Positions 7,089 to 13,867 of a stretch of 13,867 nt of DNA are shown here, piece after piece. The position numbers and the translations under genes are program-made. The stretch covers positions 1-13,867 of the forward strand of contig CANRAT010000040.1 in NCBI GenBank assembly GCA_947628685.1, given 5' to 3'. Below the pieces are notes generated by a model. It did not search any database and was not told the DNA's origin. It saw nothing but the letters and a program-made list of their open reading frames with translations. The first letter of the stretch is position 1; each line of letters starts with the position of its first letter. The stretch comes from an uncultured Bacilli bacterium. Its GTDB lineage: Bacteria; Bacillota_I; Bacilli_A; RF39; UBA660.

Positions 7089-8111
7089 TTATCCCTCCTT
7101 ATAGTTTGAACGTAATTGTCCACAAGCAGCATTTAAACTACTTCCAAACTCTCTCCTTATTGTAACACATATACCATTTTTCTTAAGTACATCATAAAAT
7201 GCTTTGATATCTTCTTTACTACTTTTCTTATATTCTATGTGACTTGTTTCATTGTATGGTATTAAATTAACATAGCAATTTATACCTTTTAGTAAAGATG
7301 AAAGTTCTTTAGCGCAAGTGATACTATCATTAACGCCTTTAAGCATTATATACTCAAATGTTACTCTTCTATTTGTCTTTGCAATATATTCTTTTATACT
7401 ACTAATAATGTCTTCTATTTTATATGCATGATTTATATTCATAATTGAATCTCTTATTTTATTATTTGGTGCGTGAAGACTTATTGCAAGATTAACTTGC
7501 TTATCATAATTTGTAAATTCTTTTATTTTAGGTACAATTCCACAAGTTGATACTGTTATATGACGAGAACCAATATCTATACCCTTATTAGAGTTTATAA
7601 TATCTATAAATTTTATTACATTTATATAGTTATCAAAAGGTTCTCCAATACCCATTAAAACTACATGAGATATTCTATCTTTAAGGTCTTCTTCTACCAT
7701 AAGTATTTGAAGTACCATCTCAAAAACTTCTAGATTTCTAACTTTTTTAAGTCTTCCACTTTCACAGAATTTGCACCCCATATTACATCCAACTTGTGTT
7801 GAAATACAAATGCTTTTTCCATAATCGTGGAACATTAAAACTGCTTCAACCAAAGATGAATCACTAAGTTTAAATAAATATTTGGCTACATCTTTATCTT
7901 CTAATTTTTTTACAAGTTCAAGTTTACTGAAATAAAAATCTTTTTTTAATGTCTCAATTGTTTTTTTAGATACATTCATCATTATATCAAAATCAGTTAC
8001 TCTTTTTTTATATACCCAATCAAAAACTTGAGATGCTTTAAATTTTTTTTCATTTCTATTTATAAAATAATCTTCTAATTCACTTAAAGTTATACCATAT
8101 ATATTCTGCAT
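7089..8111 (-). CDS. rlmN: Dual-specificity RNA methyltransferase RlmN (radical SAM)
   Basis: Methylates C2 of adenine 2503 in 23S rRNA and adenine 37 in some tRNAs. The 340-residue protein has an N-terminal helical domain (1-90), the radical SAM cluster motif C-N-M-G-C-K-F-C (109-116), the SAM-contact G-I-G-E-P (154-158), S-L-H-A-P (211-215), and near the end A-A-C-G-Q-L whose Cys330 is the expected methyl-carrying catalytic residue. The residue set separates RlmN from Cfr only loosely; the operon place (before prpC-prkC-rsgA-rpe, as for B. subtilis yloN) makes RlmN the better call. AGGTG six bases before ATG 8111 is the ribosome site. It heads the operon, with a promoter in the 46-base gap after the preceding gene. 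Confidence 0.95.
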   Translation of the reverse strand: MQNIYGITLSELEDYFINRNEKKFKASQVFDWVYKKRVTDFDIMMNVSKKTIETLKKDFYFSKLELVKKLEDKDVAKYLFKLSDSSLVEAVLMFHDYGKSICISTQVGCNMGCKFCESGRLKKVRNLEVFEMVLQILMVEEDLKDRISHVVLMGIGEPFDNYINVIKFIDIINSNKGIDIGSRHITVSTCGIVPKIKEFTNYDKQVNLAISLHAPNNKIRDSIMNINHAYKIEDIISSIKEYIAKTNRRVTFEYIMLKGVNDSITCAKELSSLLKGINCYVNLIPYNETSHIEYKKSSKEDIKAFYDVLKKNGICVTIRREFGSSLNAACGQLRSNYKEG

Positions 8112-8128
8112 ATCTTACACCTATATCA

Positions 8129-8137
8129 ATTATACCA
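8129..8137 (-). promoter_or_regulatory. Extended -10 promoter of the rlmN operon
   Basis: On the minus strand TG-G-TATAAT (8137-8129) is a perfect extended -10. The -35 region would lie in the hairpin of the upstream terminator and has no good hexamer. The leader to ATG 8111 is about 10 nt with AGGTG. The -10 is clear; promoter function is inferred from it and from the preceding terminator. Confidence 0.6.
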
Positions 8138-8162
8138 AAAAATAATAGAAATTTCTATTATT
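8137..8162 (-). terminator. Terminator of the gene at 8158-9150
   Basis: An 11+11 perfect palindrome (8141-8162, arms AATAATAGAAA and TTTCTATTATT) is followed on the minus strand by T (8142-8137). It is AT-rich, so in RNA it needs a small loop and is moderately stable. The stop codon TAA (8160-8158) is inside the upstream arm. Confidence 0.6.
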
Positions 8163-9150
8163 TTGTTATGTTATTTTCTTTTTCTATTTGTAACTCATTA
8201 TTTATAAAGTTAGCAATAAGTTCTTCTTTAGTTAAATTTTCATCATTATTTAAAGCAAATCTTAATATTTTATATACATCACCATATATTATATGTTCTT
8301 TTAAGGCTTTTCTATTTTCTAATCCAGAAAAGAATCTGACTGTATTATTTTCTATTAAACTTTTAAGTGCATACTCTGCTTGGTGTAAATTATATTTTTT
8401 TAAAGTATCAATAAAAGCAGTTTTTAAAATATTATATTTATCATTTAAGGAAAGTTCTTCCCTTTTTAAATTTATTCCTTCCCTTCTTGCTTTAGAAATT
8501 CCTCTTTCATCGTATAAAAGATTATCATTATCTAACTCGTGAAGATCACTATAATTTGGATTTCTAATAATTTTGCCTAGTTTTCCTTCACTATCTACTG
8601 GAACAAATCCATAAACAAATTCTGGTAGTAATCTTACTATACCATTAGTTTTATAATAAATAGGTTTAATCTCTCCATCTTTTTTACCTATATATGATTT
8701 AGGTATTCTTATTATTATAGAGCCTTGTGAATTTTTATATCCAAAAGATTTTTTTAACTGGTCTACTAAAATTGGAAAATCAGTATAAAAACTAACAGTA
8801 TTTTCTATATCCAGATTACCTGACATTGCTCCTTGCATTATATGTCCATTATTGATTAATCCTCCATTAAAAATTTCATTTAACATTTCCTCATCTACAA
8901 TAGAATAACCCGTTCTATGTATTCCTACTATATAATCATCATCTGAAAATAACCTATCAAGTTCCATTCCAAGTTCTTCACTCATATATCCATAATTATC
9001 GTGTTGTAAAGATAAATTGTTTAAAAATTCATTTTCCCTTAGAGATACGCTACTTCTTAATATACTATATCCATGACCATATTCAACTTTTTTTATCAAA
9101 GCAAGTCTATTTTTATGTGGATTTTTAGATGTTTTAAAAATTTTTAGCAT
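8158..9150 (-). CDS. Unrecognised protein, possible ADP-ribosyltransferase-like fold
   Basis: A 330-residue soluble protein without signal peptide or membrane helix, not assigned to a known family. The middle part (about 73-185) has an order suggestive of the ART superfamily: I-H-R-T-G with His78, an amphipathic helix ending in N-G-G-L-I-N (95-100), V-S-F-Y-T-D with Tyr122, a strand I-I-I-R-I-P (145-150), and L-L-P-E-F-V-Y-G with Glu177. That gives an H-Y-E order like diphtheria toxin, PARP and Tpt1-type enzymes, but the match is by eye. The rest (about 215-330) is a charged helical C-terminal region. Codon use and AT content match its neighbours, so transfer is not indicated. The gene has its own extended -10 promoter and terminator between nifJ and rlmN. 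GGTG lies six bases before ATG 9150. The reading frame is certain; function is open. Confidence 0.85.
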   Translation of the reverse strand: MLKIFKTSKNPHKNRLALIKKVEYGHGYSILRSSVSLRENEFLNNLSLQHDNYGYMSEELGMELDRLFSDDDYIVGIHRTGYSIVDEEMLNEIFNGGLINNGHIMQGAMSGNLDIENTVSFYTDFPILVDQLKKSFGYKNSQGSIIIRIPKSYIGKKDGEIKPIYYKTNGIVRLLPEFVYGFVPVDSEGKLGKIIRNPNYSDLHELDNDNLLYDERGISKARREGINLKREELSLNDKYNILKTAFIDTLKKYNLHQAEYALKSLIENNTVRFFSGLENRKALKEHIIYGDVYKILRFALNNDENLTKEELIANFINNELQIEKENNITK

Positions 9151-9167
9151 TTACATCACCTATCAAA

Positions 9168-9176
9168 ATTATAACA
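9168..9176 (-). promoter_or_regulatory. Extended -10 promoter of the gene at 8158-9150
   Basis: On the minus strand TG-T-TATAAT (9176-9168) is a perfect extended -10 in the 39-base gap after nifJ. No convincing -35 or intrinsic terminator for nifJ was seen in this gap, so nifJ transcripts may run into this gene. Confidence 0.55.
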
Positions 9177-9189
9177 TATTTATTTTATA

Positions 9190-12100
9190 TTACATAGTTT
9201 TATTTTCTAAACTTTTATAATATTCAAATCTTTCTATTGCGCACTTTTTATTTTCCTCTAGTAATTCTTTAGCATTTTCTTTATTTACTTTTCCTAGCAT
9301 AGAATATCTAGTTTGTGAATTTAAAAACTCTTCATATTTATTAAAGTCTACATTTTTACTATCTAGAGTAAATCCATTTATAGGATGTCTTCTAAATATA
9401 GGATAGTATCCACATTCTGTTGCAAGTTTTTCTAAAGATACACTGCATCCCATACCACCCTTAATACCATGTGATATACAAGGTGCATAGGCTATTACTA
9501 TTGAAGGACCATTATAATCATTTGCCTCTTTTAAAGTTTTAATTACTTGCATCATATTAGCCCCAAGTGAGATTTGAGCAACATATACATTCTTATAACT
9601 CATACACATTCTAGCTAAATCTTTTTTATCTGTTACTTTACCACTAGTAGCAAATGATGCGATTGATCCTATATTACTTGCTTTACTTGCCTGTCCTCCT
9701 GTATTAGAATATACTTCTGTATCTAAGACTAATATATTTATATTATCATTACTTGAAAGTACATGGTCAATCCCACCATATCCAATATCATAGGCCCAAC
9801 CATCTCCACCTATACACCAAATACTTTTAGATGGTATATATTCTTTTAGTGGTTTTAACTCATCCGGTAAATTATTAGTTAAATTATTATATACTTCATT
9901 TGTTATATCATAATCATCATAATTATCCAACCATTTTTTAAATAAGTCCTTATTTTCATTATCCATATTATTTTCCATAATATTTTTAATTCTATTTCTA
10001 ATTAGGTTATTACTTATTAACATACCATATCCATATTCAGCATTATCTTCAAAAAGTGAACTAGCCCAAGATGTTGTATAAGGTGTCTCAGGTGCGCTTC
10101 CACCGTATATAGAAGAACAACCTGTTGCATTAGCAATAACTAAATTATCACAAAAAAGTTGAGTAAGTATTTTAATATATGTAGTCTCTCCGCACCCAGC
10201 GCATGCACCTGAATATTCAAATTTAGGCCTTTCAAATCCTATTCCTTTAACAGTTAATTCATTAAATTTATGTTTATTTTTAATATTTTTATCTAGGTAA
10301 TCAAATGCTTCTTGTTCCATTGATTTAATCTCATCGCTTAAAGAGTTAAAGATGAGTGCTTTAGAATTTTTAAGACCTGGACAAGTATTAATACATAAAC
10401 CACATCCAGTACAGTTTTTTATAGACACTGCAACTGTAAAGTAATAATCATCAAGTCCAATTGCTTTTTTACATCTATTTTTTATATAGTCAGGTGATGA
10501 TTCATATTCTTCTTTGGAAAGTAAGAATTGTCTTATAACTGAATGAGGACAAACAAATGAACAAAATCCACAATTTATACAATTTTCACTTATATAGTGT
10601 GGGACTATTTCACTTATGTATTTATCCTCAAGTCTTGTAGTACCTCCTTTAAATACACCATTTGGTGATGGTAAAAACTTAGATACTTCTAAACTATTAC
10701 CTTCTCTTTTAAACATAGTTTCTAAAAAGTTATTTTTCTTAACTTCTATAGGTTCTATATTAAAATCTATTTTTAATTCTTTTATAAGACTTTCTACTGC
10801 TGATAGTGCTTCTATATTTGCCTTAACTACTTCATCACCTTTTTTACTAAATTTATCTTTAATATATTTTATAAGTTCCCCTTTAGCAAATTTATAATCT
10901 ATTAGGTTAGATATATATAATATCGCACTTTCCATAATCATGCTAATCTTACCTTTTAATCCTACTTTAGATGCTATATCATAGGCATTTAAAGTATATA
11001 CTTTAGTATTATTTTCTTTTAGTAATTTTTTTAATTTAGGTGAAAAAGTAGAAACTAAATCTTTATCTGTTTTACTTGTATTAACTAACATTATAGAGTT
11101 TTTAGCTATATCGTTTAATATTTCAAATTCACTAAAATAAGTATCTTTAGATACAACTACTATATCAGGTTTTTCTATATAATAAGTGGATCTTATTTTA
11201 TTTTCACTAATTCTTAAGTGAGATACTGTCACACCTCCACTTTTTTTTGAATCATATTGGAAATATCCTTGTACATAATCATTTTTATTATCACCTATTA
11301 ATTTTATTATAGATTTAGATGCACTTACCATACCATCAGAACCATATCCATATATAAGTATTTCTTTACTTGTTTTAATATTGAACTGTTCTCTCGTTAA
11401 ACTTAAATTTGTAACATCATCAACAATTCCTATAGTAAAATTATTTTTAGGATTATCTAACATGTCAAATACTGCTTTTATATCTTTTGGGGCTGTATTT
11501 TTACTAGATAGTCCGTATCTACCACCAACTATAGTTATATTTTTATCTTTCAATACTTCAACTACATCTAAATAAAGTGGTTCTCCTGTACTACCAAATT
11601 CTTTTGTTCTATCAAGTACGGCTATTTTTTCTACTGTATTTGGAAGTACATCTAATAAATATGATTTAGAAAATGGTCTATATAAATGTACCTCAATAAG
11701 TCCTAATTTTTCATCTAAAGCATCAATAACTTCTTTTATAGTCTCACATACTGATCCCATAGCAACTATTACTTTTTTAGCGTCCTTATCTCCATAGTAG
11801 TTAAATGGTTTATAATTAGTAAGAGCAAGGCGATTAATGCTTTCCATATATTTATTTACTATATCAGGTACATCATTATAAAATTTATTTCTAACTTCAG
11901 TTGCTTGAAAATATATGTCGTCCCCCTCTGCAGTACCTCTTGTTGTTGGACTTTTAGGATTTATCGCACGGGCTCTAAATTTATCCAAAGCATCTTTATT
12001 TAATAATTTTAAATAATCTTCTTTTTCAAGTACTTCTATTTTATTTATTTCATGACTTGTTCTAAATCCATCAAAAAAGTGCATAAAAGGAAGACTTGAT

Positions 12101-12582
12101 TCTATAGCCGCAAGGTGCGCTACACCACTTAAAAAAGATGCATCTTGTACTGATGAGGATGCCAACATACAAAATCCTGTTTGTCTTGTTGCATATATAT
12201 CCTGGTGGTCCCCAAGTATTGATAAGGCATGGGTTGATAGGCTTCTTGCTGCAACATGCATAACACAAGGAAGCATTTCTCCTGCTATTTTATACATATT
12301 AGGTATCATAAGTAGTAATCCTTGACTTGCAGTAAATGTAGTAGATAATACACCGTTTTGTAAAGAACCATGTATAAGTCCTATCGCACCTGCTTCACTT
12401 TGCATCTCAACGACTTTAACTTTATCGTTAAATATATTTGTAAATCCTAGATTGCTCCATTCATCTATGTGTTCTGCCATAGGACTAGATGGAGTTATAG
12501 GATATATTCCGGCTAGTTCTGTAAACATATAAGACGTTTTTGCACATGCTTCATTCGCATCACATGTTATTATTTTTTTCAT
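9190..12582 (-). CDS. nifJ: Pyruvate:ferredoxin (flavodoxin) oxidoreductase
   Basis: Oxidises pyruvate with CoA to acetyl-CoA and CO2, passing electrons to ferredoxin or flavodoxin; the key oxygen-sensitive step of fermentative anaerobes. The single 1130-residue chain has all fused domains: domain I with Y-P-I-T-P-S-S (27-33) and the catalytic Glu63 region; T-R-G-T-A (214-218) and the domain II CoA region to about 400; domain III (410-610); a ferredoxin domain with two 4Fe-4S motifs (Cys668/671/674/678 and Cys724/727/730/734); and the TPP domain with proximal-cluster Cys794, Cys797, Cys822 and Cys1035, G-D-G-W-A-Y-D-I-G (926-934) and N-T-G-G-Q-A-S-K (960-967). It is slightly shorter than the usual ~1170-1200, mostly at the C terminus. 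ATG 12582 is preceded by GGTGATAGA. It stands alone after the pilin-type gene. Confidence 0.97.
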   Translation of the reverse strand: MKKIITCDANEACAKTSYMFTELAGIYPITPSSPMAEHIDEWSNLGFTNIFNDKVKVVEMQSEAGAIGLIHGSLQNGVLSTTFTASQGLLLMIPNMYKIAGEMLPCVMHVAARSLSTHALSILGDHQDIYATRQTGFCMLASSSVQDASFLSGVAHLAAIESSLPFMHFFDGFRTSHEINKIEVLEKEDYLKLLNKDALDKFRARAINPKSPTTRGTAEGDDIYFQATEVRNKFYNDVPDIVNKYMESINRLALTNYKPFNYYGDKDAKKVIVAMGSVCETIKEVIDALDEKLGLIEVHLYRPFSKSYLLDVLPNTVEKIAVLDRTKEFGSTGEPLYLDVVEVLKDKNITIVGGRYGLSSKNTAPKDIKAVFDMLDNPKNNFTIGIVDDVTNLSLTREQFNIKTSKEILIYGYGSDGMVSASKSIIKLIGDNKNDYVQGYFQYDSKKSGGVTVSHLRISENKIRSTYYIEKPDIVVVSKDTYFSEFEILNDIAKNSIMLVNTSKTDKDLVSTFSPKLKKLLKENNTKVYTLNAYDIASKVGLKGKISMIMESAILYISNLIDYKFAKGELIKYIKDKFSKKGDEVVKANIEALSAVESLIKELKIDFNIEPIEVKKNNFLETMFKREGNSLEVSKFLPSPNGVFKGGTTRLEDKYISEIVPHYISENCINCGFCSFVCPHSVIRQFLLSKEEYESSPDYIKNRCKKAIGLDDYYFTVAVSIKNCTGCGLCINTCPGLKNSKALIFNSLSDEIKSMEQEAFDYLDKNIKNKHKFNELTVKGIGFERPKFEYSGACAGCGETTYIKILTQLFCDNLVIANATGCSSIYGGSAPETPYTTSWASSLFEDNAEYGYGMLISNNLIRNRIKNIMENNMDNENKDLFKKWLDNYDDYDITNEVYNNLTNNLPDELKPLKEYIPSKSIWCIGGDGWAYDIGYGGIDHVLSSNDNINILVLDTEVYSNTGGQASKASNIGSIASFATSGKVTDKKDLARMCMSYKNVYVAQISLGANMMQVIKTLKEANDYNGPSIVIAYAPCISHGIKGGMGCSVSLEKLATECGYYPIFRRHPINGFTLDSKNVDFNKYEEFLNSQTRYSMLGKVNKENAKELLEENKKCAIERFEYYKSLENKTM

Positions 12583-12597
12583 TCTATCACCAATTTA

Positions 12598-12603
12598 ATT
12601 ATA
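12598..12603 (-). promoter_or_regulatory. Probable -10 of the nifJ promoter
   Basis: A perfect TATAAT on the minus strand (12603-12598) lies 15 bases before the nifJ ATG, just after the upstream terminator. The expected -35 position falls in the terminator stem (TATAAC, a poor match), so another factor or an unusual spacing may be involved. Confidence 0.45.
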
Positions 12604-12614
12604 CTATAAAATTT

Positions 12615-12645
12615 AAAAAAGTTATATACATATTCATATATAACT
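12615..12645 (-). terminator. Terminator of the right pilin-type gene
   Basis: On the minus strand a perfect 9-bp stem AGTTATATA/TATATAACT (12645-12637 with 12628-12620), an 8-nt loop and six T (12620-12615) lie one base after the TAA stop. Confidence 0.82.
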
Positions 12646-12646
12646 A

Positions 12647-13867
12647 TTAAAAATTGGTTGTTGGTGAGATAACTACACGAAACGTATCGTAGTAACGATA
12701 ATTACCTGTACCGTTGCTATAGGTAAATATGCCCGCATTTTTAGCGCCACTATAATATGAGCAACGCGCAATCCACGGGCCATTAGAAGTAAGAAATGTA
12801 GCTGCATCACTATACCATCCCGATGTTTCTCCCAGAGCATGGCCCTTACATTCACTTCCTTTACAGGCCGTATTGGCTGTTGTACCAGTATATCCATCAA
12901 AATACTTATCATCTGGTTTTTCTTTAAATCCATTATAATTTCGATTTTCTGATGCTCCCCAAGTGATGTTTGCTGTAGTTAAATACCCCATGACATATTC
13001 CCAAGATCCTCCATTCATGTCATAAATACCATATATATTTCCTGTCGCTGATGCTTTTACTCCACTTTCACCATTATATTTATTTTTTGGATTTGTACAT
13101 GTTTCTTCTGATTCTGATGCATTTACACTATCTGCTCCTATTCCTGTTATATATTTATTACAATTATTTATATATACTTCTTCTTTATCATTACCATATT
13201 TCCCATATTTACTTTGTGAAAGATATGCAACTGCTCCCCATTCACTGTTTTTCATCATATGCGAATTTGTTATATTTGCATCAATTCCAAATACATTTTT
13301 CTCTTTTGACATCGATCTTGAAATAAAAAAGAAATTCTCAGCATCATTATATCTTGCTGACACTATGTTTGGCAATATTCTTATTCCGTTTGCATTTTCA
13401 CAATTTTCATCAATACAATTTAAATCATCGTTGAATTTGCCTAATGTTGTATGACTTGTCTCAAATTTTCCTACCCATATTCCACTTAGTTCATCATCTC
13501 CAAATGTAAATGCTGGATGGGTATACCATTCACTTGGAGTTTCTCCTGTATATTTAGCACTCCCATTCTTCTTTTCTTCTCTTTCACTTACAAATCTTAT
13601 ATCTATTGCTCCTGGTGTTGCCTTAGATGGATTACTCCCTCCTTCTAGTCTTACTCCATATGTATTTCCTATTGTATATTCATATCTTGGTATAAATACA
13701 AACATCGCTAGTACATCTGTTGAATCTATTTCTTCAGGTGTATCTGGTACTGTTACTATATCTCCTACTTTTTTATCTCTTGATGTTTCTCTTAATATTA
13801 CTGCATTTGCCCACTCCTCTTTATCATAATCATACCACTTTGAATATTTATCTACTATTACCCATGA
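12647..13867 (-). CDS. FGE/C-type-lectin-like pilin-type surface protein, 3' part (N terminus beyond edge)
   Basis: The frame is open to the right edge: 406 residues then TAA. Residues 1-24 (W-V-I-V-D-K-Y-S then W-Y-D-Y-D) match residues 153-177 of the left prepilin, so this is a paralogue that probably began with a prepilin helix outside the window. The remainder resembles the formylglycine-generating-enzyme/C-type-lectin fold: F-V-F-I-P-R-Y-E-Y (56-64), G-I-Y-D-M-N-G-G-S-W-E-Y-V (280-292, the usual G-x-x-D-M-x-G-x-x-W-E motif) and terminal T-F-R-V-V (395-399). It is probably a ligand-binding surface domain, not an enzyme. Cys pairs (C-I-D-E-N-C, C-K-G-S-E-C) may form disulfides. The last ~80 codons use CGT, GCG, GGC, CCG and TAC, unlike the AGA- and A/T-ending codons of neighbouring genes, and 12661-12900 is about 43% G+C. 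Surface display is inferred. Confidence 0.87.
   Translation of the reverse strand, partial: SWVIVDKYSKWYDYDKEEWANAVILRETSRDKKVGDIVTVPDTPEEIDSTDVLAMFVFIPRYEYTIGNTYGVRLEGGSNPSKATPGAIDIRFVSEREEKKNGSAKYTGETPSEWYTHPAFTFGDDELSGIWVGKFETSHTTLGKFNDDLNCIDENCENANGIRILPNIVSARYNDAENFFFISRSMSKEKNVFGIDANITNSHMMKNSEWGAVAYLSQSKYGKYGNDKEEVYINNCNKYITGIGADSVNASESEETCTNPKNKYNGESGVKASATGNIYGIYDMNGGSWEYVMGYLTTANITWGASENRNYNGFKEKPDDKYFDGYTGTTANTACKGSECKGHALGETSGWYSDAATFLTSNGPWIARCSYYSGAKNAGIFTYSNGTGNYRYYDTFRVVISPTTNF
12668..12781 (-). other. Candidate DGR variable region at the pilin-type C terminus
   Basis: The coding end reads G-P-W-x-x-R-x-x-Y-Y-S-G-x-x-N-A-G-I-F, a short loop, then T-F-R-V-V-I. This is the scaffold pattern of C-type-lectin variable proteins of diversity-generating retroelements. 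Many codons at the expected exposed positions end in T or C with mixed first two bases (ATT, TGC, TAT, GCT, ACC, AGC, TAT, CGT, TAC, TAC, GAT), as adenine mutagenesis of AAY template codons would give; TCA and AAA do not fit. No template repeat or reverse transcriptase lies in the window, so the call rests on pattern alone. Confidence 0.42.
13788..13864. repeat. Right copy of the 77-bp near-identical end repeat
   Basis: Direct-orientation partner of bases 1-77, with one mismatch at 13791. The last three bases of the window (13865-13867) no longer match the left copy. It encodes the same segment in the same frame of the right pilin-type gene. Confidence 0.9.

Noticed and set aside
7088..7132. 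Upstream ATG at 7132 for prpC
   Set aside because: It lies inside rlmN coding sequence, while ATG 7087 has AAGGAGGGAT directly upstream and matches the family's N terminus.
8141..8162. The 22-base perfect palindrome as an operator site
   Set aside because: It overlaps a stop codon and is followed by a T tract in the right strand, as in the other terminators here; a dual role cannot be excluded but is not supported.
8168..8542. Plus-strand open frame of 124 codons, and similar ones at 6702-7079, 3894-4214, 2202-2459 and 10616-10897
   Set aside because: All lie antisense to well-supported genes, have low-complexity Ser/Leu/Phe-rich translations and lack ribosome sites; they are by-products of AT-rich coding on the other strand.
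12071..12268. Short minus-strand frame within nifJ, and another at 12673-12933 within the pilin-type gene
   Set aside because: Alternative frames inside clear genes, with no own start signals and no recognisable protein.
1..13867. A 13.8-kb circular plasmid suggested by the matching ends
   Set aside because: The content is chromosomal housekeeping (tig, rsgA, rlmN, nifJ), there is no replication or mobilisation gene, and the ends have a mismatch and diverge in the last three bases. A shared paralogue segment explains it better.

Overview
The window is about 13.9 kb of AT-rich DNA (roughly 25% G+C by hand count in housekeeping stretches). Every supported gene lies on the minus strand, so transcription runs from high to low coordinates. 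The block rlmN-prpC-prkC-rsgA-rpe is the classic Bacillota (Bacillus subtilis type) order. TGA is used as a stop (dinB, rsgA) and tryptophan is TGG, so this is the standard bacterial code and not the Mycoplasma code. Pyruvate:ferredoxin oxidoreductase indicates an anaerobe. Together with the prepilin/FGE-like proteins, this points to an uncultured anaerobic, gut-type Bacilli lineage (RF39/Erysipelotrichales-like); that placement is inference.

Layout in transcription order, from the right edge: (1) 13867-12647, the 3' part of a large FGE/C-type-lectin-like pilin-type surface protein, cut by the window edge. Its last ~50 codons look like the variable region of a diversity-generating retroelement (DGR) target. 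(2) 12582-9190, nifJ (PFOR). (3) 9150-8158, an unrecognised protein with a possible ADP-ribosyltransferase-like H-Y-E arrangement. (4) 8111-3168, the five-gene operon rlmN-prpC-prkC-rsgA-rpe (23S rRNA/tRNA methylation, PP2C phosphatase, PASTA kinase, ribosome-assembly GTPase, pentose-phosphate epimerase). (5) 3106-1850, trigger factor. (6) 1792-605, a Y-family DNA polymerase. (7) 536-1, the N-terminal part of a type IV prepilin, cut by the left edge.

The most interesting part is the pilin-type system at the two ends. The left prepilin gene has a near-consensus promoter (TTGACA / TAGAAT) whose 19-nt spacer contains ten consecutive Gs. This is the textbook layout of a slipped-strand phase-variable promoter. 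The right copy has a DGR-like C terminus. The two genes share 76 of 77 bases at the window edges, so the contig starts and stops inside the same paralogous coding segment. The working hypothesis is a multicopy surface pilin family diversified by promoter phase variation and by C-terminal hypervariation. No reverse transcriptase or template repeat is visible here, so the DGR part is unproven.

A second theme is compactness. Intrinsic terminators overlap the stop codons of the genes they serve, and the next gene's promoter begins within a few bases of the U-tract. No gene-free stretch exceeds about 70 bases. I saw no tRNA, rRNA, CRISPR, insertion sequence or riboswitch.
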